NCBI GenBank assembly: GCA_017469795.1
Contig: JAFUFT010000067.1
Coordinates: 1 to 64,000 of the forward strand
Source of the DNA: Oscillospiraceae bacterium
GTDB taxonomy: Bacteria > Bacillota > Clostridia > Oscillospirales > Oscillospiraceae
Direction: 5' to 3'
DNA length: 64,000 nt
Shown: piece after piece, positions 1-7,952 of the stretch
How positions within the stretch are numbered: position 1 is the first letter of the stretch
Layout of the letters: each line of letters opens with the position of its first letter
Made by a program: the position numbers and the translations under genes
Notes under the pieces: generated by a model
Database searches by the model: none
Told to the model about the DNA's origin: nothing
Seen by the model: only the letters and a program-made list of their open reading frames with translations

Positions 1-141
1 GCGGTGGACCTTTCAACCTCCGCAATCCGGCTTCCTTCAGATTCCATCTCACGATGGACACCCTTGCCTTTGGCTAACGGTTCCTGCTACCGAGCCCGTA
101 GTGGACTTTCACCACCAAGTTATCGCCCATGCCGGGCGCAC
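1..141 (-). mobile_element. 5' end of a group II intron (partial)
   Basis: Read on the minus strand, this stretch begins with GTGCGCCCGGCATGGG at 141, which fits the conserved GUGCG 5' boundary of bacterial group II introns. A domain-I-like run follows (GGTGGTGAAAGTCC, then GGAAGCCGG). There is no coding frame of note. The rest of the intron, including any reverse transcriptase and domains V and VI, would lie beyond the left edge. The boundary sits ten bases past the stem of the sirtuin terminator, as expected for introns that insert after terminators. The family is recognised by eye, and the subclass cannot be assigned. Confidence 0.68.
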
Positions 142-147
142 CACAGG

Positions 148-171
148 AAAACGCCCCGCCGGAGCGGGGCG
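148..171 (-). terminator. Rho-independent terminator after the sirtuin gene
   Basis: An 8-bp all-GC stem (CGCCCCGC/GCGGGGCG) with a 4-base loop is followed on the minus strand by TTTT. It ends the rimM-trmD-sirtuin transcript and directly precedes the intron boundary. Confidence 0.85.
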
Positions 172-182
172 CTTTTGTCTTC

Positions 183-914
183 TCATACCTGCGCAAACAC
201 CTGGCCGATGGGTTCCCGGATTACCAGATCCGCCTCCCGGTCGTAGGGCGTCTCATCCCGGTTGATCAGCACCAGCCGGTTCCCCCGATAGTAGCGGATC
301 AGGCCCGCCGCCGGGTACACGGTCAGCGACGTGCCGCCGATGATCAACATGTCCGCCCCGGAGATGGCTTTGACCGCCCCTTCGATCACGCTCTGATCCA
401 GCCCCTCCTCATAGAGCACCACGTCCGGCTTGATGATCCCACCACAGTCGCAAAGAGGCACGCCTTCAGCAAAACGGATCTTCCGGGCACCCTCCAGTCC
501 GTCGAAACGCTTGCCGCAGCGGACGCAGCGGTTTTCGTAGATGGAGCCGTGGAGATTGTAGATCCGCTTGCTTCCGGCCTTTTCGTGGAGTCCGTCCACG
601 TTCTGGGTCACCACCGCGGTGAGCTTGCCCTCCCGCTCCAGCTCCGCCAGACGCAGATGCGCGGTATTTGGTTCAATATCCTCCGGCGGCATCAGCTGAT
701 TCCGGTAGAAATCATAGAACTCCTCTGTGTGGGTCTCATAAAAGCTATGGGACAGCATGGTCTCCGGCGGGTATTTAAACTTCATGTGGTACAGCCCGTC
801 CACACTGCGGAAGTCCTTGATGCCGGACTCCGTGGATACGCCTGCGCCGCCGAAAAACACGATCCGGCTGGATTCCTCAATCCAGGTTTTCAGCGTCTGA
901 ATGGCTTCGTTCAT
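183..914 (-). CDS. Sirtuin NAD-dependent protein deacylase
   Basis: Removes acyl groups from protein lysines using NAD. The 243-residue protein has the sirtuin order: a GAG-x-S nucleotide motif near residues 23-27, TQNVDGLH near 103-110, a catalytic HGS (His122), a zinc site formed by Cys130, Cys133, Cys155 and Cys157 (the second pair is C-x-C rather than C-x-x-C), and GGTSL near 193-197. The ATG at 914 was chosen because the family homology begins there. It overlaps the 3' end of trmD by 38 bases, so the two are translationally coupled. It is the last gene of the rimM-trmD operon. The family call is secure; the substrate is unknown. Confidence 0.93.
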   Translation of the reverse strand: MNEAIQTLKTWIEESSRIVFFGGAGVSTESGIKDFRSVDGLYHMKFKYPPETMLSHSFYETHTEEFYDFYRNQLMPPEDIEPNTAHLRLAELEREGKLTAVVTQNVDGLHEKAGSKRIYNLHGSIYENRCVRCGKRFDGLEGARKIRFAEGVPLCDCGGIIKPDVVLYEEGLDQSVIEGAVKAISGADMLIIGGTSLTVYPAAGLIRYYRGNRLVLINRDETPYDREADLVIREPIGQVFAQV

Positions 915-1668
915 GCCTGTATTCCTCCCATTCCGATTCCAGTTCCGCGATGAATTTCTTCTCTGCCCGAGTCTTGTGGGGCAGCTCGATCTTTTCCGCA
1001 AGATCCGGCCGCCGCTCTCTTGTCCGGAACACCGACTGCTTCTTCCGCCACCGGTCCACCATCTGATGGTTTCCCGACAGCAGTATCGGCGGCACCGCCA
1101 TCCCGTGCCACACCTCCGGACGGGAGTACTGGGGGTATTCCAGCATCCCGTTCCAGTGGCTCTCATCCTCATAGCAGGCTGATTCGCTCAGCACCCCCGG
1201 CACCAGACGGCATACCGCATCCGTCACCGCCATGGCCGCCAGCTCTCCCCCGGTGAGGACAAAGTCCCCCAGGGAGATCTCCTCGTCCACGCACTCGTCG
1301 ATAAACCGCTGGTCGATCCCCTCATAGTGACCGCACACCAGGATCAGATTTTCCAGCTTTGACAGGCGCTTGGCATCCTCCTCCGTGAAGGTCTTTCCGC
1401 AGGGGGACATGTAGACCGTATGGGCGTGGCCGCCGATCTCGTCCTGCACCGCACACCAGCAGCGATAGAGCGGATCCACCTGCATGATGGCGCCCTGTCC
1501 GCCGCCGTAGGGATAGTCGTCCACCTGGTTCTGTTTGTTGGTGGTGTGATCCCGGATCTGGTGGGCCTCCAGATGGAGGATCCCCTTTTTCTGGGCGCGG
1601 CCAAGGATGCTTTCCTGAAAGATGGCGTTCATGGTGTCCGGAAAGAGTGTCAGAACGTCAACTCTCAT
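877..1668 (-). CDS. trmD: tRNA (guanine37-N1)-methyltransferase TrmD
   Basis: Methylates G37 of tRNAs with a G at position 36, which prevents +1 frameshifting. The protein is 263 residues, slightly longer than the usual 240-250. It starts MRVDVLTLFP, carries GGGQG at residues 55-59, and has the knotted S-adenosylmethionine site VCGHYEGIDQR near 111-121 followed by SLGDFVLTGGE. Its start codon overlaps the rimM stop (ATGA at 1665-1668). The C-terminal tail overlaps the sirtuin start. Confidence 0.97.
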   Translation of the reverse strand: MRVDVLTLFPDTMNAIFQESILGRAQKKGILHLEAHQIRDHTTNKQNQVDDYPYGGGQGAIMQVDPLYRCWCAVQDEIGGHAHTVYMSPCGKTFTEEDAKRLSKLENLILVCGHYEGIDQRFIDECVDEEISLGDFVLTGGELAAMAVTDAVCRLVPGVLSESACYEDESHWNGMLEYPQYSRPEVWHGMAVPPILLSGNHQMVDRWRKKQSVFRTRERRPDLAEKIELPHKTRAEKKFIAELESEWEEYRHERSHSDAENLD

Positions 1669-2156
1669 TCCACCGCCATCCCCTCGATGAGCCGCACCTT
1701 GACATACCCCTCGTCCACATTCACGTCCTCCAGGAACTCCGACACCGCCGGGATCATGTATTCCCGCTCCCCTTTGACGATGTAAACGTCGTTGGCAGGG
1801 CCGGTGTAGACATCCTTCAGCACGCCGATCTCCTGACCGTCCGCAAAGACCGGCAGACCGATCAGATCGGAGATAAACACCCTTCCCTCAGGGATGCGGG
1901 CGTCGCTCCGGTCGATGCAGACTACCTTGTTCTTCATGACCTGGGCAGCATTCATGTCATTTACGCCCGAAAGTTTACATAACAACATGTTTTTGTGGAC
2001 CCGAGCCTGTTCCACCGGAAAGGCCGTCCCTTCGATATAAAACGTGTCGAATTCCTTCAGGAATTCCGGCCCATCGCACCAGGGCAGGATCTTGACCTCT
2101 CCTGCAATCCCGTGGGTGGAGACAATCTGCCCGGCCTCTAAAAATCGTTTTTTCAT
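1665..2156 (-). CDS. rimM: 16S rRNA processing factor RimM
   Basis: Assists maturation of the 30S head domain and binds S19. The 163-residue protein has the N-terminal beta-barrel (AGQIVSTHGIAGEVKI) and the C-terminal PRC-like barrel (GVLKDVYTGPANDVYIV). It is the first gene of a leftward operon with trmD and the sirtuin. The rpsP and rplS genes that often flank rimM-trmD are not here, and a strong promoter lies directly upstream at 2198-2226. Confidence 0.96.
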   Translation of the reverse strand: MKKRFLEAGQIVSTHGIAGEVKILPWCDGPEFLKEFDTFYIEGTAFPVEQARVHKNMLLCKLSGVNDMNAAQVMKNKVVCIDRSDARIPEGRVFISDLIGLPVFADGQEIGVLKDVYTGPANDVYIVKGEREYMIPAVSEFLEDVNVDEGYVKVRLIEGMAVE

Positions 2157-2197
2157 GGCGATACCTCAAACTCCATGTGTATATAATGGCTGTTTGT

Positions 2198-2226
2198 ATT
2201 ATACCATCAGTGCCGACGAGAAACAA
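2198..2226 (-). promoter_or_regulatory. Sigma-A-type promoter of rimM-trmD-sirtuin
   Basis: TTGTTT at 2226-2221, a 17-bp spacer and a perfect TATAAT at 2203-2198. It sits about 40 bases upstream of the rimM ATG. Confidence 0.8.
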
Positions 2227-2300
2227 GAGCAATTCCCGCTCGGCTGAGTCGGGGCGTTGCTGTGCTCTCAGGGATGCGAACCAGACAGGAAGAACATAGA

Positions 2301-2330
2301 CGGCACGCACCAGAGTGCGTGCCGTTTTTT
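2301..2330 (+). terminator. Plus-strand terminator with no annotated plus-strand gene
   Basis: A perfect 10-bp stem (CGGCACGCAC/GTGCGTGCCG) with loop CAGA is followed by six T on the plus strand. On the minus strand no T-run follows, so it is poorly built to end a leftward transcript. The bases before it (about 2194-2300) can fold and hold a TATAAT at 2182-2187, but no gene. Confidence 0.7.
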
Positions 2331-2333
2331 CTG

Positions 2334-5060
2334 TTATTCTGCGTCCTTCAGCGCCCGGTCCATGGGGATCCGGCGGATCCGGCGGAAGTCCAGAAGCATG
2401 ATCACAAGATATGCTGCAAATACCATAAGGAGCATTTTGACCATGCCGCCCCCGGAGATCACAAACGGGAACCACCCATCCATCCGTTCCAGTACGGCGC
2501 GCCAGGCCACGTTCATTACCTGCTTTGCCAGCACCAGTGAAACCGCCTCCGATGCCAGGACCGCCAGTGTGGTCGTCACAAGATACAATCCCGCGATCTC
2601 CCGGTCCGTATAGCCCAGGATCTTCACCATGGAAATGGCAGACTCGTTCTTCTCAATGATGATCTTGGTCAGCAGGTAGATCAGCACCGCCGCCAGCAGA
2701 CCGCACAGGTACTGGAAATAGAGCATATACGCTCCCATGGAGTGATCAAGCTGCCGAGAGATCTTGGTCAGATCCTCCTCCGTGATTTCAGACGCAATAT
2801 ACGTTTCATCAATGTCCCTGATCTCCTCGTTGGAAAAATAGCCGCTGAAATCAACCGGATCCCGGTCAAAGGTCCTGTTAAACGATTCCCGGCTGAGGAA
2901 CACCGCCACCGCAGCGTCATAATCGCAGATCCCCGCGACGGTAAACCGGTAGCTCCGGTTTTCATATTTCTCCTCCAAAAGAATTGTATCGCCTGGCCGG
3001 GTCCGGAATTTTCCGGCGAAGGCCGCGGAAACCCAGACCTCTCCCGCACCGGTTTCCCGATCCAGCGGCATATAACGGCTGCCCTCCGAAATGCCGTAGA
3101 CGCTCACTGACTCATCCCGGCTCTCGCTCCGGCGCAGCAGACTGGTCATGCAGAACGCCTCCGCGTCCGGGTTCCCTGTGGTGATCGGGTCTCCGTTTTC
3201 ATCCTCTGACGCAGTCAGGATCACCTGGTGCCGTGCAAACATCATTTCCGGCACTTTCCCCTGATACCACGAAAGCGTGTCGGGAAGCCCCACCGCCATG
3301 GCCAGCATCACCATTACGAACAGGATTCCGATCAGCAGGACCAGATAATTCGGCAGGTTCTGCAGAAAGATCCGCATCCGGAACCGGCGGATAAACTGCC
3401 AGGAGGGCAGACGCACCGCCTTTTTCCGCCGCGTGGTTTTCAAATCCCGCCGCAGGAAGCGCAGCGGCGAGAGCCGCAGCTTTCGGCTAATCACCAGCAG
3501 ATTCACCGCCAGCATCAGGATCACAGGGATCACAGTGGTCTTTACAAAAGCGTCCGGCGTCCAGACGGTGGTATAGGCCGGAAGGCTGTAGCTGTTGTAG
3601 TACATAGCCACCACGATTTTTTTAAATACTGTATACCCCAGAAGATTGCCTGCCACGGCGCTGATCAGCGTCACCAGCACGGGCATGGACATATAATGGC
3701 GCAGCAGCTCGCCCCTGGTATAGCCTGACGCCCGGAGCGTTCCGATGACCGGTGCCTCACGCGCGATGGTGCTGCTGATGGTGATGGCAAAGATAAACGC
3801 CAGCACGACGATCAGAATGTCGAGGATCACGCCGCCCATGGCCTTGTCAGAGCCCATATCGTCCGGCGCGAAGGTAATGGCCATATTCGCGTAGCCGGGG
3901 ACAAAGTCCTCCAGTTCATTCTCCGCGGCAGCGGTCTGGGTGATCAGTGCCTCCAGAAAATAATCCGACATCTGTTTCTCCGCAATCTCATCTGCAGACG
4001 CCGTCCGGTAGCGCCAGGCGTAGGCGTACCGTTGGGCGCCGCGGAGCCGGGCGTACCCTTCCTCCGTCAACACAGCCACATCGAAGGTCAGGGCGTCAAA
4101 CATCACGTCCGTATTCCGCTCATAGAGCGTGCTGTAATTGGAGAAGGCCGCCAATCCGCAGACCCGGAAGTCCGCTGATCCCACCGAGATGATATCTCCC
4201 ACCCGGATTCCGGCATTGTCCGCATGCATCCGGTCGATGAGGATCTCGTCCTCCGATTCCGGCCCTTTGCCATCCATCAGGCAGTACAGGTTGACGTCTT
4301 TTGGTTCCTGGTAGACGCGGATGCCTCCGTCCCGTACGCCGTCATGATCGTGATCCTCGTCCAGATCCCGGTAGAAAAACGGATAGACCGTCACCGGCAC
4401 AGGCTCAAAATCCGGATCATCCAGCCGGTATCGCTCCGCCGCCCTGCGGTAGGCTTCATCGATCTCCTGTTCCGCATCGGCATAGGCCGTTTCACGGGCC
4501 GCCTCCAGCGCCTCTTCATACTCCTCCGATTCCATCGCCTGCTCCAGCGCACCCGGAAGCAGCTCCGCTTCTGCCGCTTCCAGATTCTCGTCCACGGCGG
4601 CTTGCTCCAGTTCCTCCAGCGCCTGTCCCGTCAGGCCTAGCGCCTGCCCCTGTTCCCGGGCCTGAGCGCGGATCGCCTCCTCCGCCTGGGCGCTGACCGC
4701 GGCGGTCACCTCTTCCGTGACGGCCGCCTCCACCTCTCCGGGCAGGATCTCGTCGATCTCCCGGTGGGCCTGCTCCGTATAGTATTCCAGCAGATCCGCC
4801 CGCTCTCCGGACTCGATGGCCGCAAGCAGCTCCGGGTCCGCCGGCTCCGACAGTTCAAAATGACCGTCCTCCCGCAGGTATTTCTCTCTGGCCTGTCCCG
4901 CCTCGGTGAGCATGGAATTGTTGGCCACATACATTCCGGCCACAAAGGCAATCGTCGCCGTCAAAAAGACGAAGATCACCGCGTATTTCCGCCATTCATC
5001 CCGAAGTTCCCGGAACACCCGCCGGCTGAGCGGATTGCCTGTTCTCTGATTTTTTTCCAT
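2334..5060 (-). CDS. FtsX-type ABC exporter permease with long coiled-coil insertion
   Basis: Membrane subunit of a MacB/LolCDE-like ABC system. In the 908-residue protein, TM1 (about 27-45) is followed by a large extracytoplasmic part. Residues about 75-212 are Glu/Ala-rich and predicted coiled coil. A D-x-D-x-D-G-like calcium-loop motif lies at about 234-241. There are then two FtsX repeats: three membrane helices around 410-520, a second extracytoplasmic domain, and three more at the C-terminus. The partner ATPase lies 11 bp upstream in the same operon. Such systems usually export peptides or lipids or transmit mechanical force rather than import. The substrate cannot be read from the sequence. 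Confidence 0.9.
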   Translation of the reverse strand: MEKNQRTGNPLSRRVFRELRDEWRKYAVIFVFLTATIAFVAGMYVANNSMLTEAGQAREKYLREDGHFELSEPADPELLAAIESGERADLLEYYTEQAHREIDEILPGEVEAAVTEEVTAAVSAQAEEAIRAQAREQGQALGLTGQALEELEQAAVDENLEAAEAELLPGALEQAMESEEYEEALEAARETAYADAEQEIDEAYRRAAERYRLDDPDFEPVPVTVYPFFYRDLDEDHDHDGVRDGGIRVYQEPKDVNLYCLMDGKGPESEDEILIDRMHADNAGIRVGDIISVGSADFRVCGLAAFSNYSTLYERNTDVMFDALTFDVAVLTEEGYARLRGAQRYAYAWRYRTASADEIAEKQMSDYFLEALITQTAAAENELEDFVPGYANMAITFAPDDMGSDKAMGGVILDILIVVLAFIFAITISSTIAREAPVIGTLRASGYTRGELLRHYMSMPVLVTLISAVAGNLLGYTVFKKIVVAMYYNSYSLPAYTTVWTPDAFVKTTVIPVILMLAVNLLVISRKLRLSPLRFLRRDLKTTRRKKAVRLPSWQFIRRFRMRIFLQNLPNYLVLLIGILFVMVMLAMAVGLPDTLSWYQGKVPEMMFARHQVILTASEDENGDPITTGNPDAEAFCMTSLLRRSESRDESVSVYGISEGSRYMPLDRETGAGEVWVSAAFAGKFRTRPGDTILLEEKYENRSYRFTVAGICDYDAAVAVFLSRESFNRTFDRDPVDFSGYFSNEEIRDIDETYIASEITEEDLTKISRQLDHSMGAYMLYFQYLCGLLAAVLIYLLTKIIIEKNESAISMVKILGYTDREIAGLYLVTTTLAVLASEAVSLVLAKQVMNVAWRAVLERMDGWFPFVISGGGMVKMLLMVFAAYLVIMLLDFRRIRRIPMDRALKDAE

Positions 5061-5071
5061 GTTCCGGCCTC

Positions 5072-5788
5072 CTACCAGTCCAGTTCCGTGGCCGAAATTC
5101 TGCTGTCGTTATGCTCCTCCTGCAGCACCCGGCCGTCCCGAAGCCGGATCACATGGTCCGCCATACGGCGGATTGCAGCGTTGTGCGTCACCATGATCAC
5201 CGTATTGCCGTACTTCCGGTTGATGTCCTCAATGAGCTTCAGGATCTCCTTGGACGTGGTGTAGTCCAGCGCGCCGGTGGGCTCGTCGCACAGCAGGATA
5301 TCCGGGTTTTTCACGATGGCGCGCCCGATGGAAACCCGCTGCTGCTGCCCGCCGGAAAGCTGATTGGGCAGCTTGTACCGGTGCTCGTACAGGCCAAGGG
5401 TGCGGAGCAGATCATCGATCTCCAGCGGATGGTCGGAGAGATAGGCGCCCACCTCGATATTCTCCTTGACATTCAGATTCGGGATCAGGTTGTAGAGCTG
5501 AAATACATATCCCAAATGCTTCCGGCGGTACATGGTCAGTGTTTTTTCATTCAGATCCGCCAACTTCTCCCCGCCTATGGAGATATAGCCGCCATCACAG
5601 CGGTCGATCCCGCCGATGATATTCAGCAGTGTGGACTTCCCGGATCCGGATGGTCCCAGCAGCACGCAGAATTCCCCTTTTGCCACCGTGAAATCCATCC
5701 CCCGCAGCACCTCCTGACGGGTGTCGCCTTCGCCGAATCCTTTTCGGAGGTCTACCACCTCCAGAAATTTCTTCTCCTGTTCTGACAT
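5072..5788 (-). CDS. ABC transporter ATPase (LolD/MacB type)
   Basis: The 238-residue ATP-binding subunit powers the adjacent FtsX-type permease. Walker [10 protein letters not shown] lies at 45-53, then the Q-loop region [15 protein letters not shown], the signature LSGGQQQR, Walker [12 protein letters not shown] and the switch His in VTHNA. The start at 5788 has GGGAGAGAACG in front. It is the first gene of the two-gene operon and is preceded by a leader holding an operator-like palindrome and an attenuator-like hairpin. Confidence 0.95.
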   Translation of the reverse strand: MSEQEKKFLEVVDLRKGFGEGDTRQEVLRGMDFTVAKGEFCVLLGPSGSGKSTLLNIIGGIDRCDGGYISIGGEKLADLNEKTLTMYRRKHLGYVFQLYNLIPNLNVKENIEVGAYLSDHPLEIDDLLRTLGLYEHRYKLPNQLSGGQQQRVSIGRAIVKNPDILLCDEPTGALDYTTSKEILKLIEDINRKYGNTVIMVTHNAAIRRMADHVIRLRDGRVLQEEHNDSRISATELDW

Positions 5789-5873
5789 CGTTCTCTCCCT
5801 TTCCGTTTCTACAGCATATTTTGCCTGCAGGCCAAATGCATTTTCTCGTGTTAGTCTTGTCTAATTATCTGCT

Positions 5874-5916
5874 AAAAAAATAAAGCCTTTCGGCGGAGTT
5901 ACCCTGCAGGCAACTC
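5874..5916 (-). promoter_or_regulatory. Attenuator-like leader of the exporter operon
   Basis: On the minus strand the leader folds into GAGTT-GCC/GG-TAACTC (5896-5916). A small GCC-GAAA-GGC hairpin (5885-5894) follows, then TTTATTTTTTT. This resembles an intrinsic terminator about 85 bases before the ATPase start, so the operon may be controlled by read-through. No known riboswitch class was recognised. Confidence 0.55.
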
Positions 5917-5935
5917 AGTTAGCTACCTTTAACTT
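5917..5935 (-). promoter_or_regulatory. DtxR/MntR-like operator candidate
   Basis: A 19-bp imperfect palindrome, AGTTAGCTACCTTTAACTT, sits at the expected transcription start just downstream of the -10 box. Its TTAG/TTAA-type arms and 19-bp length recall DtxR-family iron or manganese boxes. The match is partial. Confidence 0.4.
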
Positions 5936-5942
5936 CCGGGAT

Positions 5943-5971
5943 ATTATAGCACCGCCCTTCCAAAAACGCAA
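5943..5971 (-). promoter_or_regulatory. Promoter of the FtsX-type exporter operon
   Basis: TTGCGT at 5971-5966, a 17-bp spacer and TATAAT at 5948-5943. The palindrome at 5917-5935 would overlap the start site. Confidence 0.75.
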
Positions 5972-5998
5972 CCCCTTCCCTGCAGTTTCCGCAGGCGG

Positions 5999-6028
5999 AA
6001 AACCGGGCTTCCGTTCCCGAAAGCCCGG
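5999..6028 (-). terminator. Terminator of the amidase gene
   Basis: On the minus strand CCGGGCTT pairs with AAGCCCGG around a 10-base loop and is followed by TTTT, just past the amidase stop codon. Confidence 0.8.
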
Positions 6029-6034
6029 CCTTCT

Positions 6035-6781
6035 TTACTGCAGATCCACAAACACCTTTGACACGTAGCCGTCTACGCCCTGATACTCCACCGCATACCA
6101 GTCGCCGCTGTCGCCGACCACATCCACCGCGGCGCCGTTGGGGATCGAAGCCAGCACCGGAGCATCCTGGTTCGGCTCCTCCCGAAGATTCAGGGTCCCG
6201 GAGGTCAGCCGGACGATGCCTTTCCTGGGGAAATTCGCCCCGGGTTCCCGGAACGGGATGCCGAAATACTCCGTCAGCGCCAGCACAATGGTCCGGGCGA
6301 TCAGGTTCAGATTGCCGGTGATCCAGTTCGCATCCTCCCGGTTGTCGTGGTAGGCCAGTTCGATAAACACAGCCGGCGCCTTTGTCTGACGCACTTCCCC
6401 AATGGCGGTAGTGGCCAGCGCCCGGACTCGATTCGGATCGGGATATATGGTCTTAATGGCGTCGACGATCAGGCCTGCAGCCCGTCTTCCCTCCTGACTG
6501 GTGGGATAATAGTAGACGTCAGTCCCCTGGACCCGGCCATAGATGCTCTCCGGCGCGGCATTGGAATGGAGTGCCAGGTGCAGATCGTAGTTGCCGGCAT
6601 TGCTCTGCCGGATGGACTGGGAGGCGGATCCGGCGGGGGAATTCCTCGAAAACCCGATTCCGGAGGCGGTGAGATACGGTTCCATGGCGTCCGCCAGCCG
6701 GTTCATCCAGTATTCTTCGGAATTGCCCGTCACATAGAGGTTGTTCTCCTGAGTGGATGGGCTCAAAAAAATCGTGGGCAT
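6035..6781 (-). CDS. N-acetylmuramoyl-L-alanine amidase with C-terminal SH3 domain
   Basis: Predicted to cut the bond between muramic acid and the stem peptide. The 248-residue protein has an amidase_3 fold at about 3-175, including LHLALHSNA (His72) and a late catalytic Glu region FIELAYHD. A bacterial SH3 domain at about 188-248 likely binds the wall. The canonical D-P-G-H-G-G first zinc motif is replaced by LSPSTQE, a variant seen in a clostridial subgroup, so zinc ligation may differ. No signal peptide is evident. The start at 6781 follows AGAAAGGAG. It is divergent from galE. Confidence 0.85.
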   Translation of the reverse strand: MPTIFLSPSTQENNLYVTGNSEEYWMNRLADAMEPYLTASGIGFSRNSPAGSASQSIRQSNAGNYDLHLALHSNAAPESIYGRVQGTDVYYYPTSQEGRRAAGLIVDAIKTIYPDPNRVRALATTAIGEVRQTKAPAVFIELAYHDNREDANWITGNLNLIARTIVLALTEYFGIPFREPGANFPRKGIVRLTSGTLNLREEPNQDAPVLASIPNGAAVDVVGDSGDWYAVEYQGVDGYVSKVFVDLQ

Positions 6782-6875
6782 AGTCTGGCTCCTTTCTGGT
6801 TCTCTGGTGCATTCTATGCCGCGGCAGGAAAAACGGTTCCAGATCGGCCGCTTTCCGGCTGCTTCTGTTTTTTCG

Positions 6876-6904
6876 TTGAAGAATCCCGCCCTGTGTGATA
6901 TACT
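6876..6904 (+). promoter_or_regulatory. Promoter of galE
   Basis: TTGAAG, a 17-bp spacer and TATACT, about 32 bases before the galE ATG. Confidence 0.7.
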
Positions 6905-6935
6905 GAGACCGAAAAACGCGAAAGGAGCTTTTGCT

Positions 6936-7952
6936 ATGTCTGTGCTGCTTACCGGCGGCGCCGGATTCATCGGATCCCACACTGCCGTCGCCATGATTGA
7001 AGCCGGCTATGACGTGATCATTGCCGACGATCTCTCCAATTCCAGTCTGAAAGTCATCGACCGGATCGAGGCCATCACCGGCACCCGACCCGCGTTCCAC
7101 CGGATCGACGTGGCGGACCGGGCCGCGCTGGAGCCTGTTTTCCAGTCCAACCGGATCGAAGGCGTGATCCACTTTGCGGGATTCAAATCCGTCCCCGAAA
7201 GCACCCGGATCCCTTTGAAATACTACCGGAACAATCTGGACACCGCCCTGACTGTGCTGGAGGTCATGGAGGATTACAATTGCAGCGCCTTTGTATTCTC
7301 CTCCTCCGCCACCGTTTACGGGGAGACCAACGAGGCCCCCTTTGTGGAGACCATGCCCACCGGCAGCGCCACCAATCCCTACGGCACCACAAAGCTGATG
7401 ATCGAACAGATCGTCATGGACGCCTGCAAGGCAAACGACAAACTCTCTGCGGTGCTGCTGCGGTACTTCAATCCCATCGGCGCCCATCCCTCCGGACTCA
7501 TCGGTGAAGCGCCCAACGGCATTCCCAATAACCTCATGCCCTACATCACTCAGGTGGCTGTGGGACAGCGGGATCATCTGTCCGTCTATGGGAACGACTA
7601 TCCCACCCCTGACGGCACCGGTGTCCGGGACTATATCCACGTGGTGGATCTGGCCGAGGGCCATGTCAGAGCCATGGACTACGCGCTTAAGCACACCGGC
7701 GCGGAACCCATCAATCTGGGTACGGGCCAGGGCAGCTCAGTTCTGGACGTGGTCACGGCTTTCGAAGAGGCCAGCGGCATTCCCATCAAGCGGGAGATTG
7801 TGGCGCGCCGGCCCGGCGACATTGCCGTCTGCTATGCCGACGCCTCCAAAGCCAAGCGCCTGCTCAACTGGGAGGCAAAATATGACCTCCGGGATATGTG
7901 CGCCCACTCCTGGAACTGGCAGAAAAACAACCCCAAAGGATATGACGACTGA
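6936..7952 (+). CDS. galE: UDP-glucose 4-epimerase
   Basis: Interconverts UDP-glucose and UDP-galactose using bound NAD. The 338-residue protein is the usual length. It has GGAGFIGSH near the N-terminus, FSSSATVYG, and the catalytic YGTTK (Y-x-x-x-K). The ATG at 6936 has AAAGGAG in front and family homology begins there. The stop overlaps the start of the next gene (TGATG), so the PHP-domain protein is likely co-translated. Confidence 0.96.
   Translation: MSVLLTGGAGFIGSHTAVAMIEAGYDVIIADDLSNSSLKVIDRIEAITGTRPAFHRIDVADRAALEPVFQSNRIEGVIHFAGFKSVPESTRIPLKYYRNNLDTALTVLEVMEDYNCSAFVFSSSATVYGETNEAPFVETMPTGSATNPYGTTKLMIEQIVMDACKANDKLSAVLLRYFNPIGAHPSGLIGEAPNGIPNNLMPYITQVAVGQRDHLSVYGNDYPTPDGTGVRDYIHVVDLAEGHVRAMDYALKHTGAEPINLGTGQGSSVLDVVTAFEEASGIPIKREIVARRPGDIAVCYADASKAKRLLNWEAKYDLRDMCAHSWNWQKNNPKGYDD

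Noticed and set aside
2194-2330. Signal recognition particle RNA or 6S RNA
   Set aside because: The conserved SRP loop (GGAAGCAGCC-type) is absent and no 6S-like open bubble could be made out, so no family name is given.
5874-5935. Known riboswitch (manganese, magnesium or nickel/cobalt class) before the exporter
   Set aside because: Only simple hairpins are seen. None of the conserved class-specific core sequences could be matched by eye.
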